Positions 1 through 11,635 of a DNA stretch of 64,000 nt are shown here, one piece after another. How positions within the stretch are numbered: position 1 is the stretch's first letter; the number at the start of each line of letters is the position of its first letter. The notes under the pieces are model-generated. The model worked only from the letters and a program-made list of their open reading frames with translations. It was not told where the DNA came from and searched no databases. The stretch covers positions 16,504,816-16,568,815 of the forward strand of contig CM025856.1 of NCBI GenBank assembly GCA_003952965.2, read 5' to 3'. Origin of the DNA: Morella rubra (Eukaryota; Streptophyta; Magnoliopsida; Fagales; Myricaceae). A program made the position numbers and the translations under genes.

Positions 1-151
1 GCTAGGGGAAAATTCCACCTAGACATAACTTTAGATTAATCTCCCCATACATGCCTCTCTCGAAAATTAGAGTAATAATAATAATTAGAGCAATACAAAC
101 TTAAGGAGCCATGATTCTTTAAAATGATAGAAATAAGGTTGGGGTCTCACA
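1..151. mobile_element. 3' end of an LTR (same family as the solo LTR at 16842-20295), inserted in Copia gag
   Basis: These bases are almost identical to 20145-20295, the last 150 bp of the complete solo LTR further on. Both run from GCTAGGGGAAAATTCCACC to GGGGTCTCACA, with a few substitutions and a small difference in the number of ATA units. The element ends in CA at 151, and the next base belongs to the Copia gag frame, so this LTR, or the full element behind it, inserted into the Copia element. The other end lies outside the window, so its target duplication cannot be tested here. Confidence 0.9.
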
Positions 152-1776
152 TTACCACAATGAAAACACTTAGGAATAAATCTGAAAAACTTAGATTTAA
201 ACAAAATAGGAGCTTGAGAAGTGACTACCTTGTTTACCTTCACTTGAGGTGCGGGTGCACTCTGAATTTTCTATGTAGATTGCACAAAAGCTACCTTGTT
301 TGAGAATGTAGATGCTGCTATAGTATGATCAAAACCTAATCCACTTTTATTTCCATCCGATTGTCCTATACTTAGCATTTTATTAAGTTTGCTGGTACCA
401 CATGAAAATTTCTTAAGCTGTTCATTAGCTAGGTCCAGCTCCTTTGATAGTTTAGATGCTAGATCTTCTAGAGAAGCATTCATAGACATAAGTTCTTGTA
501 TCATAGCATTTCTCTCTACTAACTTTTCAGCTAGTTCATCTCTTTCTTTTTCAACAAGAACTATTTTATTAGAAGTTAAGACATTTTCCTTCTTAATTTT
601 AACACTTTCCTTGTATAACTCTTGATAAGATTCTTTTAGGCCCTCAAGCTCATCAACATCCTTGGTGATACTTTCTTCTGCATCATCAAAATCAGTAAAC
701 TCATCAGTTTTAATAGAAGATGTAAATGCAAGAAAACTTACCTTATCATTATTTGAAGTTTCTGCATCTGAAGAATTTGACTCTATGTCAGAATCTGAAA
801 GTGTTGTCTTCATAGCATTCTTCCTTTTCGATTTCAAGTAAGTAGGACATTCAGCTTTAAAGTGCCCAAAGCCTTTGCACTCGTGACATTGCAGCCCTTG
901 TTCTTGCTTCTTTTTGAACTCTTTCTTTTCAAATTTATCCCTCTGCTCATCACTATTCCAGCTTGGTTTTTTAGTAGCTTTCCAATTCGATTTTTGGCCT
1001 TTCCAATTTCTGCCCTTCTTAAACTTAAAAGCTTTCCTAAATTTTTTAACAAACAAGGCCATGTCTTCTTCATCAAACCCTTCATCCTCAGATTTGGAAT
1101 CCTCTTCTATTGAGTTCAATGCAATGGATTTTCCTTTCTTTGTTGCAGGAAGGGTCATTTTGTAGGTCTGAAGAGATCCTACAAGTTCATTTAGTTTGAT
1201 GGAATCCAATATTTTGCTCTCTTCAATAGCAGTCACCTTAGGCCTAAATCTTTTCGGTAATGACCTTAAGATTTCATGAACTACTTTGGATTCAGCCATC
1301 TTCTCTCCTAGGCTAAAACTCGAGTTTACCAAGTTGGTGAGTTTCCCATAAAAGTCATCAAAGCACTCATCCTCCTTCATTCTAAGTTCTTCAAACTTAG
1401 AAATAATCATTTGCAATTTTGAGTCTCTAACAGCCTTGGTTCCTTCATGGGTTGTACAATGAATGTCCCAAGCTTCTTTTGCCATTTCACGGTTTGAAAT
1501 TCTTATAAACTCCTCAGCCGACACACTAGTAAATATTGCATTTAATCCCTTATTATTCCAGCCTGCTGTCTCTCTTTCAGTCGTGCTCCACAGTTGTGAA
1601 TCCTTTTCACTAGTGACCTCATTAACCGTAATCGTTGGTTTTTCCCATCCATTAGTCACTACTGTCCAAACTCTTTCGTCTATGGATTTTAGGAATGCTC
1701 GCATCCTAACTTTCCAATAAGCATAGTTTGATCCATCGAAAAATGGTGGAACACTTAGAGAATGGCTCCTATCCAT
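152..1776 (-). pseudogene. Copia-type gag polyprotein, truncated by nested LTR insertion
   Basis: The start codon is at 1776 and 501 codons are open down to an in-frame TAG at 271-273. The N-terminus (FFDGSNYAYWKVRMRAFL) is the DUF4219-like start of plant Copia gag. It is followed by a UBN2-type gag region ending near residue 220, a basic stretch, a CCHC zinc knuckle (CHECKGFGHFKAEC, about residues 294-307) and a leucine-rich coiled-coil-like region (about 370-460). Beyond the stop, the same frame stays open and reaches a second Cys-rich motif (KCFHCGN) at 152, where the foreign LTR cuts it off. The protein would package element RNA into virus-like particles. The in-frame stop plus the insertion make it non-functional. 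Protease, integrase and RT would lie beyond the inserted element, outside the window. Confidence 0.9.
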
Positions 1777-1810
1777 CTCTACTAATTTGAGTCTAAAGAA
1801 TCGTGATCTG

Positions 1811-1823
1811 CTTTGATACCAAT
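1811..1823 (-). other. Primer binding site of the Copia element
   Basis: On the minus strand, ATTGGTATCAAAG directly follows the LTR end TTCGTTCA. It matches the TGGTATCAGAGC class of plant retrotransposon primer binding sites, which pair with initiator Met tRNA, apart from one substitution (AAAG for AGAG). It lies about 35 bp upstream of the gag start codon, the expected order being LTR, PBS, gag. Confidence 0.75.
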
Positions 1824-3124
1824 TGAACGAAATTTTTTAAGACTCAATACGACAACAACTGAACCTAGAGGGGGGTGAATAGGTTCTGCAGTTAAAACTT
1901 TAAATCTTTTTTAATTTAACAATACGTTTTCTGTACAAACTACACAAACCAGATCAGTAAGTTCAATACCCACACGTTTTACAACAATGCAAATAATCCA
2001 ACGGACAGTAAATCAATCAAGTTCGAATCTATATTCAAGATTCTATCAAAATGAGAACACCTGAAACTTCAGTATGTAGTTCACGATTATTAACTTTTAA
2101 TCAAGAACAATAATTAACAGATCAATCACCACACAAAGACACAAATCTTTTGGTTACGAAGAGAAAATCTATTGGAAACAAATTCCAAGAGAGAAAAACT
2201 CTCCGGGCCCGTAGGCTAGGTAATGTTTTCACTAGCTTTTCAAACTCGAAATACAAGGTGATCCATAGACTCAAGAATACCCAATAACCTAGTCTAACAC
2301 ACTTGATTTCTTACCCGAATAACACCATTCGGATTTGCTCCAATGCAGGGATTGAGAACCTCTCATCCATTAAAAAGCTATCTACCTTTACCTAGCTATT
2401 TATACCTTGCCGTCCTCCATTGTGAACTCGCAACAACAACAACCGCACGAACTTAGCACTTGGACCTTCAAGATTTCAGCAACCTCCGAAAGTCTTGAAT
2501 CTCTTTTGGGGAAATAACCACGGTGATCAATCTATAAAACTAAGAATCCTAAAGAGAGGGGTTTATCTTCAAGGCTCCATTCTCAGTTCATACACACGAA
2601 GGCTCAGAAAAAAAGGGGGGCAGAAATATGCAAGAGAAGGTTTCACGTAGAAGACATGATATTTCTTGGTTTTTCTGAACGGTGTTTCATAATGAAATCA
2701 GAGAAGTTATAAGCTATGGGTGACTAACGGTTTTAGTGGAGGGTCCAGGCTTTTTGGGTCTTTCATGACATCATCCATTTAGTTATAAACGGACTAACCA
2801 ACTTCTGTTACTGCAGTGCACCAAATCGTGCTTCTGTCTAACTTGTGCCTGACTTCCAGCTAACTTGACATTTCTAGGGTAAAAACTCAGCCTTTTACTT
2901 CTATCTTCAGTTCTTCATAGTAGCTTCGAAACACCTTAATATCTCAGGAAATAAACTAAATTACATTTGAAGTATAGCCAACTAAAATAGTCCATAACAT
3001 AATGAGAATATTAAAAAGATTTCTAACTATGCAACTTTGTAACCTTTGAGAATACTAAAAGACAAAGCCTGTCCATTAACTAATTTTATTGAAAATAAAC
3101 TCTAATTAAGTTTAATAACTAACA
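1824..3124 (-). mobile_element. 5' LTR of the Copia element (about 1.3 kb)
   Basis: One edge is fixed by the adjacent primer binding site: the LTR ends TTCGTTCA at 1824. The other edge is inferred from the TG dinucleotide of TGTTAGTTATTAAAC, read on the minus strand from 3124. The LTR contains ACCTAGAGGGGGGTGAATAGG-like sequence near its 3' end, a stretch I recognise from many plant Copia LTRs. The second LTR is outside the window, so the length (1301 bp) and the target duplication cannot be confirmed. The insertion lies about 385 bp upstream of the first recognisable exon of the ankyrin-PGG gene and may be what removed or displaced its 5' part. Confidence 0.7.
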
Positions 3125-3508
3125 AGTAACCCCATCGGCTGGCGGATTCAGGCCATTAGATCATGAGATCAGCGAATTCTCTACGAGTCATTTACAGCTC
3201 GGGGCTTTAACAGTTTAAGGGAGCCACTTCGGCCCCATCCTTGGTCTTGAAAAATGTCTGTCATTTTGTGTTGAGGAAATTGCAGCTAAAAGAACTTAAC
3301 CCCAGGAAAAACAAGCAACTTGATGGAATTGGGGAGAGCAAGCGAAGGTTACTTAAATTGATTCTGCTTGCTCTTAAGACGCACTTTTCAGCTAAATGGT
3401 CAAAAGTTTAGCGTGTACACAACTAAGAGGACGTTGTAGCTGCATAAATTAATTTTTATGACCCCATTTGCTATATGCTGGTGATCCCGAACTGTTCTTG
3501 ACTAACAG
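3125..3508. other. Gene-free stretch, probably intronic or 5' flank of the truncated ankyrin gene
   Basis: I recognise no ankyrin repeats or other coding pattern here. It ends in a plausible splice acceptor (TTGACTAACAG at 3508), so it may be the remains of an intron whose upstream exons are missing from this side of the Copia insertion. Confidence 0.4.
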
Positions 3509-5541
3509 GCACTGAACGAAAAGAAAATGGAGGGCAAATAGATGCAGAGGACCCTGAAACACAGAAGGGAAGACATCAAGGTGAGCAATGCGTACTCTTT
3601 ACTATTTACTAAAAGTTAATAGATTTGAAATAGGTCATTTGGGCGGGTGAAATTGTAGAACCAATGACGTCCAAACCTACTGTGAAGTAGATAGACTTGC
3701 AGATCCTGTTAAATGCATTGAAACGTATCACTCCTATGGCCTTTGCAGAATCGTTGCCGGCTAACTATAACACCTGCTATGCATTTGGGAAGCTCGGCTA
3801 CAAGGCAATTTTGATCGTTCTTGGTCTTGGTAAGTCGCTACGGCCTACAGCCTACATCACCATTGTAACATGCTAACGGAGTTATAATATCATCGAGTAG
3901 CGTTCATGCGCATTGATTTGTTTCTTACTTATATGATGTGCTGCCTGTAATGTCAATAAGGATCCGCCACGACAAAGAAGATACAGGAAAAAAAACGGAA
4001 GCACACATGGGCCCTTCAAGTCATGAACAAACTTCTAGAGGATATTTCAGTGCACGAATATGCGGGAAATGTTAGGCTGGTCCCCAAGAAAGGATCAACC
4101 GATGATCCCGAGGAGACTGTCCCTTACGGTATTGAAGATAGTGGCAGCGTCGTCAAGAAGGCCTTCATGGGGGATGATTTAAGTCCACGTCAGACTGCTG
4201 ATTCTGTGGAAATTATGGAGCCCTCAGGTAAAGTAACACTACTCATAACAATAATTTGATTTTGTTGATCAAAACTTATATAATTAAATACTGCATAACT
4301 AAATGACTTCGCGCTAGTGGCAGGGAAGGACATGACCCAGGAAACGGCAAAGACTGCCATAGCAATTACATTTAAGAATGGTGTCGCCAGTGTCATGGAG
4401 AAAATCCCGGACATTTTTCCTGTTGTCGTTCAAAGTCGAGGCAAAAAAGATATAATGCTGTCGGGGGAGATGGACAAACGACCTGAAGGGGCAAAGGCTG
4501 AGACTCCCATCCTAATTGCAGCTAAAAATGGTGTCACTGAAATTGTGGAGAAAGTTCTGGAACGTTTTCCGGTCGCCATACACGATACAAATGTAGGTGA
4601 AAAGAACGCAGTTCTATTGGCGGTGGAGAACAGGCAACCACATGTATATCAACTCTTGAGAGAGAAAGTAGTGACGAAAGACAGCGTTTTCCGAAAAGTG
4701 AATAATGAATGGAATAGTGCGCTGCATCTCGCGGCGAAGTTTGGAGACTCTAAGCCATGGCGAATTCCCGGAGAAGCGCTTCAAATGCAATGGGAACTCA
4801 AGTGGTATGAGGTATGCACTCGAGCTAATTGAAACAATCTTGTACTACTCTTGGATTATTTGGGCTTGGGCCATAATTTATTTTAGCAAAATATGAGAGA
4901 TCTTGTACTGGATGCTTGGCCTCATGCAGTTTGTCAAAGATTCCATGCCTTTTCACTTCTTCCCCCACTTCAACAAGCATGGAAAGACCTCCAAAGACGT
5001 GTTCACGGAAACCCACAAGGAGCTTGTCAAAAGCGGTGCCGAGTGGCTAACCAACACTTGAGAATCCTGCTCCGTCGTTGCTGCACTCATAGCCACTGTG
5101 GCCTTCGCCACCTCCACCACAGTCCCAGGAGGCGTTAACCAGGAAAGTGGGTTTCCAATACTCGAAAGACAGCCTGCATTTAACGTCTTTGCCATCTCAT
5201 CACTCGTTGCACTCTGCTTCTCGGTTGCAGCTGTGGTCATGTTCCTTGCCATCTTAACATCACGGTTCCAACCAAAAGATTTTGGCACGAACTTGCCGTG
5301 GAAGCTCTTGATGGGTTTAACGTCACTCTTCCTTTCCATAGCGGCGATACTCATGTCGTTCTGTGCGGGACATTTCTTTGTGCTGAAGGACAAGCTGAAA
5401 TATTGGGCGTTTCCTGTCTATGCAGTGACGTGCCTACCAGTAAGTTTTTTCGCTATGGCACAGTTTTCGCTGTACGTTGATCTTCTGTGGGCTATAATCA
5501 AGAAGGTGCCACAATGTAGCTACAAGGCGGTTCCTATCTAA
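3509..5541 (+). pseudogene. Ankyrin-repeat PGG-domain membrane protein, 5'-truncated with premature stop
   Basis: Five exons join in phase: 3509-3580, 3749-3829, 3961-4227, 4318-4811 and 4930-5541, each bounded by GT-AG. The first three encode the linker typical of ITN1-like plant proteins (KRKHTWALQVMNKLLEDIS). Exon 4 holds the last ankyrin repeats ([20 protein letters not shown] and [10 protein letters not shown]). Exon 5 carries [20 protein letters not shown], the ETHKELV-EWLTNT segment, then the PGG domain (SCSVVAALIATVAFATSTT, VPGG) and about four hydrophobic membrane segments. Such proteins sit in membranes and act in stress and defence signalling. The N-terminal ankyrin exons are absent. 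A TGA at 5059-5061 replaces the serine codon expected in NT(S)ESCSVVAAL (TCA to TGA), so translation would end just before the membrane domain. It could be a pseudogene or a polymorphic null allele. Confidence 0.85.
5059..5061 (+). other. Premature stop codon in the ankyrin-PGG gene
   Basis: The frame is continuous from 4930 to 5541 except for this TGA. On both sides the translation matches the conserved EWLTNTSESCSVVAALIATV block of the family, so a single C-to-G change in a TCA serine codon is the simplest explanation. Confidence 0.85.
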
Positions 5542-5899
5542 CGTACGTTCTGGTCCACTTAGTGATCCCCCCTGGGGTTTTCTTGCACTTCTCTTAATTT
5601 GTTTTTTCTTCTCTTTTTCCCTTTTTGGACTTTGTTTCTCTCTCTACCTCTTCTAGGTGCGGCTTGTGCTTCATGTCTTTGTTGTACAAAAGAAATTGTT
5701 TTTAGAAATTAAAAAAGTTGGACTGAAATTCTCTTTGTTTTCCTGTGTCATGCAACAATTCCTGATCATGGGTTTCAATATTGAGAAAGGATGAGATTTT
5801 TGCTATTATAAATTATAATTTTTCCTTTCCTTCCTCTTCTAAGCACCAAAAGCAATAAATTTGTCAACAAAATGTTTCCATACCAAAATATTTTTACTA
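5542..5899. other. 3' flank of the ankyrin-PGG gene
   Basis: Pyrimidine-rich sequence follows the stop codon, then AT-rich DNA with no coding pattern. The first 170-200 bp are likely 3' UTR. I see no canonical AATAAA close to the stop. Confidence 0.4.
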
Positions 5900-6544
5900 G
5901 GCGGTTTGTCACTATAAGCGTGTCACGCAATATTTTGAGTGACGGCTTACCAATTTTGTCAGGAAAAACCATTCGGATGGTAAACATATAAGTCCAGATG
6001 GTTTTCTATTGGCATGACAAATGTGTAATCATCATGCGGGGTTGTTTTTTGTCCGTTCGGATAACATGTTTGCACGCTTTATGTTGCGTGATGAAAATCT
6101 AATTTGTCATTGAAACACGTGCATAGGGTCCACCCAAATTGTTCCAACATATTTTATATTTATGACAAAAAAAAAAGGTCACAATATGCAACGTCCGACC
6201 AATTGACCAATAGTTCGCACATGATCACTATTTTCAGAGAAAGAGAAAAATGCCAGTATACTATGCGAATGGTTAGTTAATGTGCAGGCGATAATTAAAA
6301 GCAGCGTGTGGATGGCAATAAACATTGAGACGATTTTTGGAACTAACTTGTGCGAATGTTTATTTAGTATGTCCGGACGTTATTATATTTATTTAAATCT
6401 AAAATTACACGTGATGTGAGGAAATTATATTAAATATAAAATATAATTAAAAATTGTCTCTAAAAATATTTAATGGTCATAATCTTAACTAAAATAAATT
6501 ATGAAAATCGTCATAATAGAAAATAAATTACATAATAGAAATCA

Positions 6545-8135
6545 AGTTTCAAATAAACAATCTACCCAAATCTCTTTTTGGGCATCATATGGGATGCCAT
6601 CAGCTGTCTAATGTGCTCCATCATCTGCTCACGTATTTTTTATTCCATTACTTGCATCTTTCGTTCTTGCTATTCTTCTTGCTTCCCTTGCTTGTCTTCC
6701 ATCATCTGCTAATGCTCTCCTCATCTACTCCATTTCTGATCGCTTGACTAAAAGCTCTTCACATTCTATCTATCTAGCCCTCATCACCTCTATCTCTTCT
6801 TTAGCCTCCTCCAATCTCCGACCAAATCAATGGACGAGATTGAAGAAGTCGGTCCAATGTGCCGAATTGATATCCTAAACCACGAACGTAGCCTGCTTTC
6901 GTCCCCAAGACATCTGTGAAAATCTGCACTTCTATAATGACCTTCCCTCAAACTCGTGCTCTAACTATAGCGCCTCTATCTTTTTCCTACATGTTAAGGA
7001 GAAAAAAGTAAAGTTAATATATTAAATATTAAAATTTAATAATGCATAATATAACTTACAAAATTTTTCCATGCACTATTTGATGTCCACGCACCGTCCT
7101 TACTAGTATGCTTTTTTTGTACAACAATGTAGGATTTTTCTTATCAGTTTCTAAATCTTTCTGTAAACCAAGAAATGACATATATTTTAATTACCTTAAT
7201 TATCTATTTAAGTAATCATGCGCTATATCTTAGTTGAAATATTCTTAGATGATTGAGCTCAATACCATCGGAGCTAACACATGCACTGGAAAGACCTCGA
7301 GCCTGTAGTGTCAGCAACCGTCAGTTTAGCCCTATTTTGACGGTTGATTTCACTTTTTCTCTATAATGCATATCTATCGTCTTAGTAAAAACATCATTGT
7401 GTAAACAAATATAAATATTAAATTAAATAATTTACCAAAAATTCTTTAGTATTAAATAATTCATAGATGGGAGCCCAATCTACCTTCTTCATGTTTGGGT
7501 ACGGATGTTCTAACGGTTCTTCATTGGTAGGGAACAAAGCGTAGTACTAATGCATTCTGTTCCGATGCATTTTGTATGATGTGTTCATTGTAGACATCAC
7601 AGTGTTTTGATCCTCTGGCCGATCATAATTGAGGTTAAAGTCATCCTAAAATAAACAATGTTAGTATAATTAAACAATAAATAGTAAGAGTAAGCACAAT
7701 TTATTCTAAGTTACACTTACCAACACTTTGTTCATTACGTAAGACTTAACCTCATCGGAGACTTTGGACCACTTGACCGCATCCAATAGCACATATGATC
7801 GCACAACGAACCAATATGACTAAAGAGCATCGAAGATGCCTTGTCATCACTACCCATACGACCCTCGGGGATATGAACATTCAGCTTTCCTGCGAATACG
7901 AGCCTTATCTAATGCAATTTTATGCATCTTACCCTATACTTGCTTTAATCCTGATGTTGCTATACAGAAACGAAAATATTAGCATACCTAAAGAGATTAG
8001 GAAAAAAAATCTTAATGCTAATGAATGTTTGAAATGTTTACACGCCGCAACTACTTTGGGTGGTCCATGGGCTGATCGTCTCGATTGGAGATGGTGAATC
8101 ATTGCTTGCTCCTTGTGAAGGACTTGCGGCACCAA
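6545..8135 (-). pseudogene. Transposase_24 (Ptta/En/Spm) type CACTA protein, decayed
   Basis: Read on the minus strand, fragments in several frames follow the order of the family. There is an N-terminal piece with AHGPPKVVAACKHFK. Next is RSYVLLDAVKWSKVSDEVKS (about 7730-7800), ending at a GT donor, then DDFNLNYDRPEDQNTVMSTM followed by MHRNRMH (about 7550-7650). After that come IFTDVLGTKAGYVRGLGYQF (about 6870-6930) and a Glu/Met/Arg-rich coiled-coil-like tail (MMEHIRQLMASHMM, about 6580-6620). The VRGLGY motif corresponds to IRGVGLGPTP in the other CACTA element of this window (about 49.05 kb). Stop codons and frame changes are frequent. The family encodes the accessory, TNPA-like protein of plant CACTA elements. 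Confidence 0.6.
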
Positions 8136-8245
8136 CTGCTTACTACCTGAATTGCACTAAAGATGTTTTCCCCCAGCTGCCATGATGATGTCCTGTGACT
8201 GCACAATTCGTAAGACATGCTTGTAAGAACGAGTGTACTCTCAAA

Positions 8246-8700
8246 AAGGTGGGAATACCTATGGACGTAAAATACCTAATCTAGAGTTTCAACAAACATG
8301 TCACGTGATGTGTCATGTAATGCACTTCATATTAATTCGTAGCTCTCTGCTAAGTGAGGAAAAATGTTCAAGAATTGTCTCTTTCCATCACCCAACCCGA
8401 AGGAACATTTTCATTGCCTAATTGTTTGTTCAATCATGCGATACTTACAGACTTGTATATCAATATACCCCACCTCGCTAGACTTCTACATATAGTTTTG
8501 TTTCTCGAGTCTGAAGATGTTGATCATCAAAGACATTGTATGTGGGAATACCTATGGACATCTCATCTTGATCTAGAGTGCTTTGTCTTCATGACATTGA
8601 TATAAAGAGATTGATGCTTTTTGGTAAAGCGTCATGTGATGCAACTCGTAATAATTCCTAAACGGAACTAAGTGATATGAAATGCAAAAAGAAAAAAAAA
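8246..8700. repeat. Diverged direct repeat, period about 292 bp
   Basis: GTGGGAATACCTATGGAC occurs at about 8249 and again at about 8541. Each copy is followed by CTAGAG, a GTCA(C/T)GTGATG block and an AAGTGA block. The copies are about 130-150 bp long and strongly diverged. They lie inside or at the edge of the CACTA relic and may be an old internal duplication of it. Confidence 0.5.
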
Positions 8701-9152
8701 TTAATGCACACAAAACCATCCGAACAGTAAACCAATTGTCCACACATGAGCAGCCTAAGCTATGTCGTTTCAAACAAAATTGTCCGCACACCTCATACAT
8801 GTCCGAAAATGTTTAACAAAATAAACGTTCAGATGGTTACAAGAAACATTCGGACTGCGATTGTCGAAGAAATTTAGACTTTGCAAAAACAAGCCGTGAC
8901 AGACCATTTCAATAAAAAACCAATACATATAACTACAATTTATGTATCAAATCAATCCTAAACTGTAGCTAAACATGATTATAAGTTACTCTAGTCATTA
9001 AATAACAAAAAATCACGCACAAACACTTAGTTTTTAACGAAAACCCACAAACCCAATAATTTCAAAACTCCCCGTGCTAAAATCTTCAAAATCCTCCTTT
9101 TCTCTCTACTCCAGCACTTTCTCCACTAAATTTTCGTACAATGTATATGCAT

Positions 9153-9250
9153 NNNNNNNNNNNNNNNNNNNNNNNNNNNNNNNNNNNNNNNNNNNNNNNN
9201 NNNNNNNNNNNNNNNNNNNNNNNNNNNNNNNNNNNNNNNNNNNNNNNNNN
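9153..9250. other. Assembly gap (98 N)
   Basis: A run of N. Reading frames across it are meaningless. Just downstream, 9251-9330 reads as a short hydrophilic frame (MKRIDDVNRELWKELKKKK) that I cannot assign. Confidence 0.99.
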
Positions 9251-10059
9251 CAAGAGGACATCATGAAGAGAATAGATGATGTCAACAGAGAATTATGGAA
9301 GGAGCTGAAAAAGAAGAAGACCACTTTGATTTGTTCATATTATTTGTACTTTATTTACGCTTATTTGAGCTGTTGTTTGTACATATATAGTATTTGTGCT
9401 TGGTAGTCTATCTAATTTAATTTTTGGTTTATGCATATTTTTACTTGGTAATTAAATTATTATAAAAAAGAAAATAATTGCAAGTATTAAAGCATAAATG
9501 TTTGAAAAAAATTAATATTTTAATATAGACTAACCTATAATATTACGAAATATAGTAATAATATGATAAAATTATTTGTTAAGAAATCTCAAAATAAAAT
9601 CACATGTCAATGTTAAATTCAAAGAAAGGAATTAATTCCTTGTCATTCGAAGTACATAAACACCATTAGAACATTTCAGCAATACTGATGATATCCTTTT
9701 ATGTTAGAGATATTTGTTCCAACGTGGTTTTCGTAGTCCGTTCAAACGTTTACTCTGAGCAACGTTAGAATGTGTTGTAATAGGTCGTTATAAATGTATC
9801 AACTGAGATTTTTTGACTAACGATGTCGTTCAAGTCTAAGATAAGTTCGAACTGTGTTTCCTACCGTTCGAACCTGTTGTTATGCTCAAAACAACTACGC
9901 TTTATTATTGCTGATACGCTTGAACGGTCTATAGGTGAGCCTTAGAATGGTGTTTAAAAACAAAAGACAACAGGAACTTACGAAATAAAGACTAAATAGA
10001 GTTTAAAATATAGAAACCATAAAATTTGTCAAAATAAAATATTTACATTTAAATACATA
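9251..10059. other. Gene-free AT-rich stretch
   Basis: Apart from the short lysine-rich frame next to the gap, I see no gene. At 9720-9930 there are several CGTTCAAACG, TTCGAAC and GAACGG motifs that resemble those flanking the nearby CACTA relic. Confidence 0.4.
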
Positions 10060-10770
10060 TTGATTAATGGTACGTTATACTTATATTTACGCATAATACT
10101 CATATATAAAGTACTTATATATTTATATATATACTACATTTACGTATACAATATTAAGTCTCAATGATAAATAATAAGAATTAGTACTAATCATACATTT
10201 ATATGGTTAATAACATTGTGTTTATGATTTTTCACGTAACATAATAACATATTCCTATTAGTACAATAAGGTTTTCATTCAACTATACTTGTGTTAATAA
10301 TATTGTGTTTATTATACTTACACATAATTAAGTAGTAATAAGACTTTTCATACCCTCATACCTGTGTGATACGTACGTATATGTTTAAAAATGACATTGA
10401 GCTTATAATTTATTACATATATCATAATGCAATACAGAGATTTTCACACTCTCGTACATGTACTATTATACTTACATAGTTAATAACATTGTGTTTATGA
10501 TAATTCACCATCATTAAGTACTAACAAAATTTTCATAATTATACACATGCTTGTAATTACTTGCACATCATTAAGTACTAAAAGAATTTTCATACTCTCA
10601 TACGTGTACTGTCATACTTACATAGATAATAATAATATTGTGTTTATTGTACTTATACATAATTAAATACTAAAAACATTTTCATACTCCTATACATGTG
10701 CTATAATACACCTATAGCTAATAAAATTTTGCTTATAATTTAATTACATATCATTTAAGTACTAATCAAG
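10060..10770. repeat. Degenerate tandem repeat, unit about 90-100 bp
   Basis: The block TTAATAACATTGTGTTTAT recurs with variation at about 10207, 10293, 10390, 10482, 10628 and 10730. Between occurrences lie TTTTCATACTCTCATAC, a C-T-G-T-rich heptamer, ACTTACATA and CATAATTAAGTACTAA. The order of blocks is kept while single units carry indels, so this is an old, AT-rich minisatellite-like array of about seven units. Confidence 0.7.
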
Positions 10771-11580
10771 CACATTGTTTTTAAGTTTTGGAGAAAACTG
10801 TTCGGACTAGGAATAAGGTAATCTTTTCAGTAATTAAGTAGGAATAAGGTGATTATTTTGACGAAATAAGTGAAATTTAAAACCGGAGATGTATCATAAT
10901 AAAACATAATTGAGAATTCCAACTTAAAATCCCACACACGTACATATATATAATGCGCAGTGATATAAAAGAATGTGATCATAAATATATTGATATATAT
11001 GTTCAGTACTAGATTGAAACAAAATTTTCTAGTGACAGAATGAATGGTGTAGAGGGAACTCTGCATGTTTCACATTCAGGAAATCATGCAGTAACTAGCT
11101 AGAACATGTGGTAATTAATTCCATTACAAGGATAGAACTTACAATGCGCTGGTAATTTCTATGCCACTCAGAAAATTCAGTGATCATATATGTAACAAAT
11201 CTTGTGTCTCAAATGTTATGTTGGACATCAACAATGTGCTTAGTCATCTGAGCAAAATGAACGAAAGAAAACTGAGTAAGAATAATAAATTAAGATGTTA
11301 AAATGAGTCGAGATTTTGAACGATTCAAGCAGACGACAATAGAAATTGCATATTATAATCATATATCAAGATTAATATGACATGAGAGACGAAACGGTTT
11401 TTTTTTTTTTGGGGGGGGGGTGGGTAATTGGTAAGTAGAATTAAAGAAGAAAAATTACAAAGTTCAACCAGGAAGCTCCTGGTACACATTACATCACAGT
11501 GTAGCCAAGGACATTGTAGACTCAGAGCATGATAGGGAGAAACCTATCAAGAAAACTAGAGTATGATACTAGCTCTGGCA

Positions 11581-11585
<5 letters not shown>
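10771..11585. other. Gene-free AT-rich stretch with a T/G homopolymer tract
   Basis: I see no gene. At about 11398-11421 a T run passes straight into a G run, followed by GGGTAATTGGTAAGTAG. This could be the reversed poly(A) end of a short 5'-truncated retroposon, but I found no target duplication. Confidence 0.35.

Positions 11586-11631
<46 letters not shown>
11586..11631. repeat. (CT)n microsatellite
   Basis: An uninterrupted CT dinucleotide repeat of about 23 units. Confidence 0.97.

Positions 11632-11635
<4 letters not shown>

Larger units (their letters stand above)
5900..8890 (-). mobile_element. Degenerate CACTA (En/Spm-like) element, boundaries uncertain
   Basis: A decayed Transposase_24-type frame (6545-8135, minus) is flanked on both sides by short motifs of the form CATTCGGATGG, GTCCGGACG, CCATCCGAAC and TTCGGACTG in both orientations. 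They fall at about 5950-6370 and 8700-8880 and look like the subterminal repeat arrays of CACTA elements. A CACTATAAG string occurs at about 5911, but I could not find a matching inverted copy on the right, so the ends are approximate. A further cluster of CGTTCGAAC-like motifs at 9720-9930 may mean that the element once reached about 9960. Confidence 0.5.

Noticed and set aside
7795-8097. Plus-strand 100-codon frame
   Set aside because: It lies opposite the minus-strand Transposase_24 relic and has no family pattern.
9074-9406. Open frames on both strands across the N gap
   Set aside because: They run through unknown bases. No family pattern is seen on either side.
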